A stretch of DNA of 64,000 nt from assembly GCA_026397915.1 (NCBI GenBank), contig JAPLTX010000021.1, positions 62,001-126,000 of the forward strand, given 5' to 3'. This document shows positions 44,567-51,938 of the stretch, in pieces; position 1 is the stretch's first letter, and each line of letters opens with the position of its first letter. This DNA comes from Verrucomicrobiota bacterium. Its GTDB lineage: Bacteria > Verrucomicrobiota > Verrucomicrobiia > CAIQCK01. Position numbers and translations under genes: made by a program. Below the pieces are notes generated by a model. The model ran no database searches, had not been told where the DNA came from, and worked only from the letters and a program-made list of their open reading frames with translations.

Positions 44567-45952
44567 CTACCGAGTCCGAATTGAACCGTCCGCGTCCCGC
44601 ACGAGACGGACGAAATTGTTGATACGGATCACGTCACCTTGCGGGCCACGCCCGTGCGGGAACTCGGCGGGGTTGCCGGCTTTCGGATCGCTGCGTTGTG
44701 AGCCGGCGCCGTGAACATCAGTGAACTGGGGGCTGCGGGAACTCGCCGCGCCGCCCGCCCCCGGACCGCCGGCTCTTGGACCGCTGGCAGGCGGACCGCC
44801 TCGTTCGGGCGGACCTTTGCCGAAACCACCCCGGCCCAGCCCTCCGCCTTTGCCCGGCGGTCCGCTTGGCCAGCCGGCAGCACGACCGAAGGCGATGTAA
44901 ATCGCCGCGCCACCTCCGAGCAGATGCCCGTGGGTCGTCCCGGTCCAATAATACGGCCAGTCGGCCTGGCCGATCTCGTTGGTGATGCGTGTGCAGTCGA
45001 AGACCGGATCAATGGCGGGCGTGCCGGTGGCATCGGGCGCGCGCGTGTAGTCCACAATGCTCTGCAACTCCTTCGCGTTCGGCAGACGCCAGTCGTTGTG
45101 GCCCAGATATTTCTCGGTGTTCTTCGCCTGCGCCCACGCAAGCGCCGCTTCCCAATTCATGCCACGGCCGCTGTCGCGCTTGGACCACATCAGGCCCGTA
45201 GCGCGGTCGGTAATGGTGCCGTCGCTGTTGTCGCGGAAATCGTTCTTGCCGTAGCCGGGGTTGCCGCGCACGCACTGGACGAAAAACGTTTTCTCCTCAA
45301 AACCGCCCGGCATCTTCAGGTCGTAGCCTTTGATCCGGCCGTCCGCGAGGTTAAGCCCGAACAGTTTGTTGAAGCCACGGAACGATTTGCCGACGTATTT
45401 CGTGCAGGAGGCGTATTGGGAATCAATGACGCGCTCGCCGGTGCGTGTGTCACCGTAGGCAAACTTGAAGAATTTTGTGTCAATGAACGGTGTCAGCCGC
45501 GAAGTGTCCGTGCCCGGTCCGCTCGGATCGGTGCCGCTGAAGTTCATCAGCGAGTAAAGCTCCTTGATCGTCGGCAGCCGCCAGTCGCTACAGCCACCGA
45601 ACCTGGCGGCGTTGAGTTTGGCGGGCAACGCTTCGGCCTGCACCAAGGTCAGCTTGTCCTTGCGAGTGAGCGCGCCATCGCCGTCGGTGTCGGGGCTGCG
45701 CTGCCAGATCAGGCCGGTGTTCTGGTCATGCACGGTGAGGCCATCGGCGCTGAGTTTGTAAGCAGGCTGCACGAAGCGATACTGCGCGTCCTGGCCGTAG
45801 AACGGCTGGCCGGGTTTCGGCGGCGGGATTTCGCGCTGGTTGTCGTAACACTTCGTCTGGCCGGTGCCGACGACGACGTAAGGCCGCTCCGCACCGAAAG
45901 TGTCCGCGCCCAGCCCCAAAACCACTGCCAGCATGCTCGCTGTTCTCCTCAT
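44567..45952 (-). CDS. Exported protein with two DUF1566 (Lcl C-terminal-like) domains
   Basis: 461 residues; the ATG at 45952 follows GGAG with a 7-base spacer and starts a leader (MRRTASMLAVVLGLGADTFG). Two DUF1566 repeats each contain a DWRLPTIKEL/DWRLPNAKEL motif: repeat 1 about 55-225 (TGLIWQRSPDTDGDG, GGCSDWRLPTIKELYSLMNF), repeat 2 about 250-460 (TGLMWSKRDSGRGMNW, YWTGTTHGHLLGGG). The second repeat is split by about 50 residues rich in Gly, Pro and Arg (GPPGKGGGLGRGGFGKGPP and similar) before the conserved DVHGAGSQRSDPKAGNP and the final IRINNFVRLVRD. The aspartate-rich DTDGDGAL may bind calcium. Function unknown; surface or periplasmic by its leader. Confidence 0.78.
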   Translation of the reverse strand: MRRTASMLAVVLGLGADTFGAERPYVVVGTGQTKCYDNQREIPPPKPGQPFYGQDAQYRFVQPAYKLSADGLTVHDQNTGLIWQRSPDTDGDGALTRKDKLTLVQAEALPAKLNAARFGGCSDWRLPTIKELYSLMNFSGTDPSGPGTDTSRLTPFIDTKFFKFAYGDTRTGERVIDSQYASCTKYVGKSFRGFNKLFGLNLADGRIKGYDLKMPGGFEEKTFFVQCVRGNPGYGKNDFRDNSDGTITDRATGLMWSKRDSGRGMNWEAALAWAQAKNTEKYLGHNDWRLPNAKELQSIVDYTRAPDATGTPAIDPVFDCTRITNEIGQADWPYYWTGTTHGHLLGGGAAIYIAFGRAAGWPSGPPGKGGGLGRGGFGKGPPERGGPPASGPRAGGPGAGGAASSRSPQFTDVHGAGSQRSDPKAGNPAEFPHGRGPQGDVIRINNFVRLVRDADGSIRTR

Positions 45953-46071
45953 CGTCGTTCTCCGTTCGCTTCCTTCCAGCCGCATTTGTTCCGCTTCACC
46001 TGTATTCAACGACAGAGTCGTCTAATTATTGCATGGGCGAAACAGGAAAATTGCCAAGGAGATGTAAAAGT

Positions 46072-46302
46072 CTAACAGACTGAGGTGTCGAAGATGCACC
46101 CCCGCCGGGTGGCATTCGCCATCCGCATCAGCAAATCCACCGAAGCCCGCCGCTGACCGCTCTCTAGATACTCCATGTGCCGGTCACTGATCCCTAGGAG
46201 ATCCGCGCAGTCCGGCACTTCAAGATTCTGCGCCTCCCTCCACTGACGAGTTCCACGCGCGAGCGATTTGTGGTCCTCGGTATTGCCACGTTTGATTGCC
46301 AT
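46072..46302 (-). CDS. Small XRE-type helix-turn-helix regulator
   Basis: 76 residues. The helix-turn-helix lies in LEVPDCADLLGISDRHMEYLESGQRRASVDLLMRMANA-type sequence (core CADLLGISDRHMEYLESG), as in Cro/C1/XRE proteins. It probably binds operator DNA as a dimer. It lies on the same strand as, and 282 bases downstream of, the metallo-beta-lactamase gene, so it may regulate that operon; R-M systems often carry such controller proteins. No ribosome site is obvious. A short hairpin (AGTCT-AAC-AGACT) overlaps its stop at 46068-46080 and may end transcription. Confidence 0.7.
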   Translation of the reverse strand: MAIKRGNTEDHKSLARGTRQWREAQNLEVPDCADLLGISDRHMEYLESGQRRASVDLLMRMANATRRGCIFDTSVC

Positions 46303-46313
46303 GGCGCCACTTC

Positions 46314-46373
46314 ATACACCATCCCCGGACGGTCTGTGAACGAACTCACTGTTCGTTTTTTCAGGGCCGGAAA
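46314..46373. repeat. Diverged direct repeat, copy 1
   Basis: About 60 bases beginning ATACACCATCCCCGG and ending TTTTTTCAGGGCCGGAAAA can be laid against 46440-46499 without gaps, with roughly six in ten positions equal. It lies in the 282-base gap between the XRE gene and the metallo-beta-lactamase gene. Confidence 0.4.
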
Positions 46374-46439
46374 ATTGTCCTACCGTTGGCTCTAAGCCGA
46401 GAACAGACGGCTGATGGCTTCCCCGAACGTCCGCGCTAC

Positions 46440-46499
46440 ATACACCACCCTCGGAAGCTTGGGAAGGCACTGCCAGTTCACTTTTTTCGGGGCTGAAAA
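46440..46499. repeat. Diverged direct repeat, copy 2
   Basis: Begins ATACACCACCCTCGG and ends TTTTTTCGGGGCTGAAAAA; spaced 126 bases from copy 1. Could be an old duplication, a pair of regulatory sites, or both. No gene is otherwise seen in this gap. Confidence 0.4.
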
Positions 46500-46584
46500 A
46501 ACAGCACCGCCTCACCGATTACGAATCACCAACCACCAACGACCGCTGAAACCCGCGCTCGTAACGCACGGCATAACAGTTTGG

Positions 46585-47601
46585 CTAGGGGACGGCCGGG
46601 GGTAAGCAAAGGGGGGTCGTGACATGATTGGTGATAAAATCCGTATGCAGTTGACGCACAATGGCTGCAACGGTCCCATTTCCCGCAAGTTGAATTTCCA
46701 TCGAGCCACCGCAACAACGATTACCGGGTCTCCCGCGAGCCGGTAATGGACCCAAGTGGATTGGATTCGCGGGCGTCGCGCCGGCATGGCAATGCTCCGA
46801 AAGCTGTGTGCATGAAATGACGCAGGGCTGCGGTCCGTCATGAATCTGTTGGATGATCTCTGGACGCGGCGTTGCGTGAATACCACGCCCGATGGAGAAC
46901 ACCACCATTCTAGGCGCGCAGCGGCTCAGTAGGTCCGTCGTAAATGCGATGTTTTCAGCCTGTCGGGCGGCAGCATTGCCGGCCGCAGAGACGTATCCGC
47001 CATGATGGGGGAACACCAGTATGTCAGCTGTCAATTGTTGATTCCGTGCAACAATTTCCTGCAAGGCGGGCATGTCCATGTCGCCTGGCAGGAGGACAAC
47101 CGGGTGGTTATCGTGGTGAAGGCGCAGCACCACCGACATGCTGTTGGCGTTGAGCGAATCTCCATTGGGCAGTCGTCCGCCATTCCCCGTCAACCGCCAA
47201 AGGATGCCCGGGGCAACCACCTCGATGCGAACCGCATCATGATCGAGCGAATTCGGCATGTTGGCGCCGATCGTCGTCATCACCTCTAGGCCCTTCTTAT
47301 CCGCCGCATCTTGTAGTGCTATCTTCAACTCGCTCCATACATCCGTGTCTTTGGCGGCGTCAGCGTTGACATACACAGAACCAATTTGGACATAATCGCT
47401 TTGGATCAGAGCCGCAATCCCTGCGATGTGGTCGGCATCCGTGTGGGAAATGACCACTTGATCTATCTTGTCAATATTATGAGCGAGCAAGAATTCGACA
47501 AGAAGTGACGCGTCCTTGCAATCAAACAGTGTCCGCACGGCGCCGTCTTGAAGGAACGCGCAGCTCCCGTGCCCTACATCAAAAATGATTAAAGAGGGCA
47601 T
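46585..47601 (-). CDS. ComEC/Rec2-like metallo-beta-lactamase-fold protein
   Basis: 338 residues from the ATG at 47601 (a TTG at 47625 is a longer alternative). The fold starts MPSLIIFDVGHGSCAFL, and the metal motif is SHTDADH (His53, Asp55, Asp57, His58), followed by LLPGDMDMPALQEI and ILVFPHHGG, the three blocks typical of the ComEC C-terminal nuclease-like domain. The last 80 residues hold a Cys/His-rich cluster: CVISCTQLSEHCH and RCCGGSMEIQLAG, possibly a zinc knuckle. No membrane segments are present, so it is a soluble hydrolase, with DNA or a nucleotide as plausible substrate. It overlaps the receiver gene by 23 bases, which ties it to the sensor genes upstream. Confidence 0.75.
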   Translation of the reverse strand: MPSLIIFDVGHGSCAFLQDGAVRTLFDCKDASLLVEFLLAHNIDKIDQVVISHTDADHIAGIAALIQSDYVQIGSVYVNADAAKDTDVWSELKIALQDAADKKGLEVMTTIGANMPNSLDHDAVRIEVVAPGILWRLTGNGGRLPNGDSLNANSMSVVLRLHHDNHPVVLLPGDMDMPALQEIVARNQQLTADILVFPHHGGYVSAAGNAAARQAENIAFTTDLLSRCAPRMVVFSIGRGIHATPRPEIIQQIHDGPQPCVISCTQLSEHCHAGATPANPIHLGPLPARGRPGNRCCGGSMEIQLAGNGTVAAIVRQLHTDFITNHVTTPLCLPPAVP

Positions 47602-48277
47602 TTTTCGGAGTTGGCGGTTTTTCAAATTTATCGAAAAACAGATCCTCAGGGCGGTTCGCGCCGAGATTCACCCGCGCAATTAAGTAGCTGTTCGTTTTCA
47701 GGCGCGCGTGCAGCCGCGACGGCACAATAGCGAAGGGAAAACGAACCGCCGTCTTCCGGCTCCACGCGGGAATAATCGCATCAACAACGCGTTGGCTTGC
47801 CTCGTTCTGAATGTCGACTATCCGGATGAGAACACGATGTCCGCGACGCTGCGGAGTCAACTCGCCACGGATTTCCCTTCGGCACATTTCCAGCCCTTCC
47901 GCAAATGTATCCGCCCTGAATTCGTCGCGGCTGAGGACGCTGGGGAGCTTCGCCCTCCAATGGCGGATGGAAACGTCGTAATCTTGATCAACAAACTGCG
48001 AGATAAGGATTGCGGGCAAGCTGTTACTTATCAAGAACGCCACCAGCTCTGCTCCGTCGAATTTCGCGAATCCGTGCGGTCGTAGTCGATGGTCACAAAC
48101 GGCTGCATCGGCGGTTCGCAAGATATTTTGCGCAATGACCTTCATTGCGTGCTGCTTGCTACATCTCTGGAGTTTCGGGTCACGTGCGATGAGCCACGGC
48201 TGAAGACCAGCATCTTCCACGGCCATCCGGGTGACCTTTGCCGCACTTGGGTCGTCGTCTATGATTGCAACAGACAT
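47579..48277 (-). CDS. Degenerate receiver-domain protein
   Basis: 232 residues from the ATG at 48277, one base after the stop of the kinase-like gene; the frame opens at 48355 inside that gene. Residues 1-120 resemble a response-regulator receiver: SVAIIDDDPSAAK with Asp7-Asp9, the candidate phospho-acceptor Asp62 in DAAVCDHRL, and AILISQFVDQ at the Ser/Thr position. The conserved Lys of the fifth strand is not found (LPSVLSRDEF follows). Residues about 130-232 (EIRGELTPQRRGHRVLIRIV, then FAIVPSRLHARLKTNSYLI) do not look like any DNA-binding output domain I know. It probably receives a signal from the neighbouring GHKL protein and controls the hydrolase or methyltransferase. Confidence 0.68.
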   Translation of the reverse strand: MSVAIIDDDPSAAKVTRMAVEDAGLQPWLIARDPKLQRCSKQHAMKVIAQNILRTADAAVCDHRLRPHGFAKFDGAELVAFLISNSLPAILISQFVDQDYDVSIRHWRAKLPSVLSRDEFRADTFAEGLEMCRREIRGELTPQRRGHRVLIRIVDIQNEASQRVVDAIIPAWSRKTAVRFPFAIVPSRLHARLKTNSYLIARVNLGANRPEDLFFDKFEKPPTPKNALFNHF

Positions 48278-48278
48278 A

Positions 48279-50312
48279 TTAGTTGCTGAGCGGAATTGTG
48301 ATGGTGAATTCGGCGCCGCCCAATTGGCCGTTTGCCACGGCGCCCTGCGTGCCATGTAGGTCGCTCACCGAGTCCCGCACGATGGTCAGGCCGAAGCCGG
48401 TGCCGCCGGGAAAGGTCGTCCGACCCGGTAGCCAGATTTCGTCGAGCGCGATATTTCGGATGCCAGGTCCGTTATCGAGCACCTTGATGACAGCATTGGT
48501 TCCCTCAGGATAAACCCGCAATTCAACAGTGCGACCAACGATCCTCGCGTCGGGCGCGTCAAACGCCTTCAGCCCGTTTAATGCCATATTCGCCATGATC
48601 GACTCCACCAGCGCACGCGAGCCGGCGACCATCACTGGGGATTCACTCGGGGTGAATTGCAGATCGATCTTGGCGTCACCAAAGAAAGGCTTCAGATAGC
48701 CAACCAGTTCTTTAGCAGAGCTGGTCACATCCACGACCTCGTTGCGACGCTTTTCTCGTTTCAAGAGATTCAACGGAAGCTGTGAGAACAGCTGCAGCGA
48801 CTTCGCCGCATGGGTAAGGAAGTCGATCGGCTCCTCTAGCTTCTTGCCGAAAAGGTCGCCGAGGAGTTCCTTCGCGCGGTGCTTGATGGATGCGGTGACG
48901 CCCAGGATCTGCGAAAGGGGTTTGTGTGATTCGTGGGCGAAGACGGCTGAAGTCGAACCGGCGGTTGCCACACTCCGATAGAGTTGGAGATCCTCTTTCA
49001 GGGCCACGGTTTCTTGCTGCTTCGCGGAGTCAAACTTCTTGAACGCGGTCATCACTTGGCCCTGCGCCTTCTTAGGCACCTTCTTGCGAATCAGGTCCTC
49101 TACGTTCTCCTTGGCCGCAACCACGCTGGCGGAAGTTGAGGAGCGTTTGAGCTCACGCCGGGTCTCGGCTGTCGCTAAGCGCCGCGTTGCCATCCAGTCG
49201 AGGCAATCCACTGCAAACCGCTTTAGTTCGCGGAAAGCGTCGTTCTCCACGAATCCGCTTCGGTCCGTCTTCTGGGTGAGTAGTTGGCCGAGGTCGTTAA
49301 CCTTGATTTGCCCAACGGAATTGTTGGTCGAAGGTCGCTCTTCAGGACTGCCAACTCGCTTCAGGTTCATACCCAGCCAGTCATGCCCGGGTTCGCCGAA
49401 CGGCCGCACCCGGATGTTGCTCTGGTAAAGGTGAACGCCTCCCACCACTCTTAGCCACTCCCGCACATCCTTCAGGTCAGAGTTCTTCGCCGAGAAACTC
49501 TGATTCGCCAGTTTGAACACCCAGAGGTCGAAAATAGCCGGCGGTGTGCGATAGGGCACCTTCTTCTTAAAGTATTCCGGCTTGGCCGCATACATCACGC
49601 GGTCCTGCCAGTCCAAGACCGCCACCGTCGGGTTGCCACCAGAGTCCACCGAGGCCTGAAGGTGAAAATCCGCATCGTCGAAATAGTTCTGCTTGGCGAG
49701 CTTCGCCAGCGCCGCGAAGCCCTCGGCCTTCAGAAAGGGGTAGAATCCCGCCTGATTCTCGAACGGATCTGAAAGCAGCACCAAACTGCGGCTGAGCCGG
49801 GCTACTTCGACCTCGGAGAGCGTTTCCTTCAAGTCCTCGAGCAGGATTTCCGTGCCGGGCGACTTAGTCGTGGCCGTCTCTGATATCGTGAATCGCTTCT
49901 GTTCGACATACTCGGATTGGTCCACCTCACGCCAGTCCACCTCGATCTTGAATTCCTTGCCCAACTGGCCGCGCGGACGCGAGGTCAGACTGACCTTGGT
50001 GCCGAGACGCAGCGCGGCCAATCGGCCGAGTCCCTTATTGCCGACGGGCGTGCGGCCCTTAGTCGTCGGCGTCGTCGCGTCCTTTCGTGAACCACCTATC
50101 AAGAGCCAGCCCTCCACGATATCCGTATCGCTCATCCCATCGCCGTCGTCTTCAATGCGGACGCTCTTCTTCGTCACCTTGATAGTGCACTTGCTGGCGT
50201 CTGCGTCATAGGCATTCTTGACGAGTTCCAACAATCCGTCGGTGGGATTTGGGACCAGCTCCTCGCCCAAGCGGACGAGGATCTCAGGGGAGAATTTGAA
50301 TGAGGCTTGCAT
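48279..50312 (-). CDS. Dual GHKL ATPase: MORC/Hsp90-like N-terminus and histidine-kinase C-terminus
   Basis: 677 residues, no membrane helices. The N-terminal GHKL module (1-180) has the N-box ELVKNAYDADAS (29-40), IEDDGDGMSDTDI and TPVGNKGLGRLAALRLG, as in Hsp90, MutL and MORC. A middle segment (about 180-400) is probably the transducer region. A coiled helical stretch leads to AVFAHESHKPLSQILG, with His460 as candidate phospho-acceptor. A second GHKL module follows with MANMALNGLKAF, VLDNGPGIRN and GGTGFGLTIVRDSVSD. So one chain could both clamp on nucleic acid or protein and signal to a receiver. It begins 3 bases after the methyltransferase stop and ends one base before the receiver start. 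Confidence 0.85.
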   Translation of the reverse strand: MQASFKFSPEILVRLGEELVPNPTDGLLELVKNAYDADASKCTIKVTKKSVRIEDDGDGMSDTDIVEGWLLIGGSRKDATTPTTKGRTPVGNKGLGRLAALRLGTKVSLTSRPRGQLGKEFKIEVDWREVDQSEYVEQKRFTISETATTKSPGTEILLEDLKETLSEVEVARLSRSLVLLSDPFENQAGFYPFLKAEGFAALAKLAKQNYFDDADFHLQASVDSGGNPTVAVLDWQDRVMYAAKPEYFKKKVPYRTPPAIFDLWVFKLANQSFSAKNSDLKDVREWLRVVGGVHLYQSNIRVRPFGEPGHDWLGMNLKRVGSPEERPSTNNSVGQIKVNDLGQLLTQKTDRSGFVENDAFRELKRFAVDCLDWMATRRLATAETRRELKRSSTSASVVAAKENVEDLIRKKVPKKAQGQVMTAFKKFDSAKQQETVALKEDLQLYRSVATAGSTSAVFAHESHKPLSQILGVTASIKHRAKELLGDLFGKKLEEPIDFLTHAAKSLQLFSQLPLNLLKREKRRNEVVDVTSSAKELVGYLKPFFGDAKIDLQFTPSESPVMVAGSRALVESIMANMALNGLKAFDAPDARIVGRTVELRVYPEGTNAVIKVLDNGPGIRNIALDEIWLPGRTTFPGGTGFGLTIVRDSVSDLHGTQGAVANGQLGGAEFTITIPLSN

Positions 50313-50315
50313 CGT

Positions 50316-51629
50316 TTAACTCGCCCAAGGGATTTCCCGGACGACGCCGACCGTCAGGTGGCGGCAGCGAATGCGGGCATTTAGAAAATCGTTCGCGGTC
50401 TTCGTTTTGAGCTGTCGCATCAGTTCCCGGCACGAATTGAGAGTTCTTTTCTTTGGCTCGCACACGATGAGATGATTCTCCACGGCAACGGGTCTTGTTC
50501 CACTTATGACCGTGGCGGTCGCACGATAGGGATGGCTAGGGCGCGAAGTGCGGCGGATCACGATGAAGGGCGGATCATAGACCGACCCCTCGTGCCGACG
50601 CGTTTCAGAAAACTCGCGGAGCACCGTCCATGTGGGCACGCAACGCGGATGAATGTAGGGATGCTCCGGTCCTTTTTCCGGGTCGCGGTGCGGCACCACA
50701 CGGCCGACGTGCACATCGAAGAAATCGCCGACAGTCCCTGTAGTCCGCTTTGCGGACTTCGGCCAGCGTCGAACCCTGGCCGACTCGCCCTGTCGGCGTC
50801 TGGCGCTCAACAGAAATACGTCAATATCAGCGGACTCATCGAAGATACCGTAGCGTTTCACCGAGTTCACCTCGGCAAGGTCGCTTACACGCTGACGCCA
50901 GTGATGCTGAAAGCTCCCGGACCGAAGCACGTCGGGTAACACCGCGAGCAGTCGCGTTCCTGACTTCGTTTGTTCCAACGCCCGAACTACGAACAGGGCT
51001 GCATCCGACACCCGGCCTCCAGCCCAGTTGCAACCTTCCAGCGGACCGGAGACACTGAAAGGCGGGTTCATGATCAGATGCGTGGCGCGAGAATAAAGTG
51101 CCGGCTGATTGAGACCGTTGCCCGTGCGGAAATACGGAAAATGCTTTCGCCAGTCCTTCGGAAGTTCCTCCTTCTTCCCGTGGCGCTGGCGTGCGAGCAA
51201 GGCAACCCTCAACTTTGTAGCCTCAATGAACTCAGCTTGAAGGTCAGTGCCAGCGAGACAACCGCCCCATGTTTCCAAAGTCCCGGTCAATGTCCGTTGC
51301 ATTGGCAGGCGTTTTGCCGCTGCCAGCAACAAGTCCCCCGCGCCAACTGCTGGGTCGTAGATGAAATCAATGGCAGGATTGAATTTGAGTTTGTCGAGCA
51401 GCCGTTCAGCCAGTTTGGAACCAGTGAAGAAGACGCCGAAGGCTCGGCGAACCGGCAGGTTGACCAATCGTCGAAGTTCGGCACCCGCCGTGCCGTCGAG
51501 GCAAGCCTCCACGCGCTTGGTCCAAGTCCCATCAATCAAAGGGGCGGAGACCAGCTTTCGCAATTCGCACGTGAATACTCGATAAGCTGAAAAGTCACGA
51601 TCCTTCCTGCTTATTCGTGACGAGGTCAT
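50316..51629 (-). CDS. N6-adenine-specific DNA methyltransferase
   Basis: 437 residues. SAM-binding motif I is FIYDPAVGAGDLLLAAAKRL (about 89-108), motif II/III is CLAGTDLQAEFIEA, and catalytic motif IV is LIMNPPFS (188-191 NPPF), which marks amino-methyltransferases acting on adenine. The order I-IV with a C-terminal region of about 220 residues for target recognition resembles the gamma class (M.TaqI, type I HsdM and BREX/PglX relatives), but without an HsdM N-terminal helical bundle. No restriction endonuclease gene adjoins it. Instead it is first in a tight operon with the dual GHKL protein, the receiver and the metallo-beta-lactamase. It would methylate host DNA, either as self-mark or to gate the downstream proteins. 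Confidence 0.85.
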   Translation of the reverse strand: MTSSRISRKDRDFSAYRVFTCELRKLVSAPLIDGTWTKRVEACLDGTAGAELRRLVNLPVRRAFGVFFTGSKLAERLLDKLKFNPAIDFIYDPAVGAGDLLLAAAKRLPMQRTLTGTLETWGGCLAGTDLQAEFIEATKLRVALLARQRHGKKEELPKDWRKHFPYFRTGNGLNQPALYSRATHLIMNPPFSVSGPLEGCNWAGGRVSDAALFVVRALEQTKSGTRLLAVLPDVLRSGSFQHHWRQRVSDLAEVNSVKRYGIFDESADIDVFLLSARRRQGESARVRRWPKSAKRTTGTVGDFFDVHVGRVVPHRDPEKGPEHPYIHPRCVPTWTVLREFSETRRHEGSVYDPPFIVIRRTSRPSHPYRATATVISGTRPVAVENHLIVCEPKKRTLNSCRELMRQLKTKTANDFLNARIRCRHLTVGVVREIPWAS

Positions 51630-51938
51630 GGCCGTATTCTAGCTAAACCGGCTGCGAATCGGAAGCGATTCCTTGATCTCCGTGAACATTGTGGCCGCAG
51701 TGTATGGCGGCGAACGAAACGCGGCAAGCATTCTGAGGAGGAAGACGGGAGACGGCGAACAGAGGACCGAAGTTAGTGGCAAGCCACCAGCTTTCATCGG
51801 ACAGCGGGGATGCGGAGAGACCAAAGCTGCAAAAGAGAGTGCGTTTCTGCCACCCCTGCGATTATGATTTCGCGCGTCGGCGTGCTATGATACCGGCCAT
51901 CATGCGATATCAAAACGTAGATTAAGGAAACAAGGACC
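51630..51938. other. Divergent intergenic region between the methyltransferase operon and metY
   Basis: 309 bases with no supported gene. A TATGAT box at 51886-51891, about 50 bases before metY, could be its -10 element, but I see no good -35 at the right distance. The ribosome site of metY is AAGGA at 51924-51928 or AAGG at 51932-51935. I looked for a SAM-riboswitch pattern ahead of this methionine gene and did not find one. The promoter of the minus-strand methyltransferase operon should also lie here. Confidence 0.45.

Noticed and set aside
44711..46075. A 454-codon plus-strand frame
   Set aside because: Antisense to the DUF1566 gene, whose repeats and leader are clear.
51630..51938. Possible SAM riboswitch ahead of metY
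   Set aside because: I found no recognisable SAM-I or SAM-II core pairing or terminator helix in this stretch by eye.
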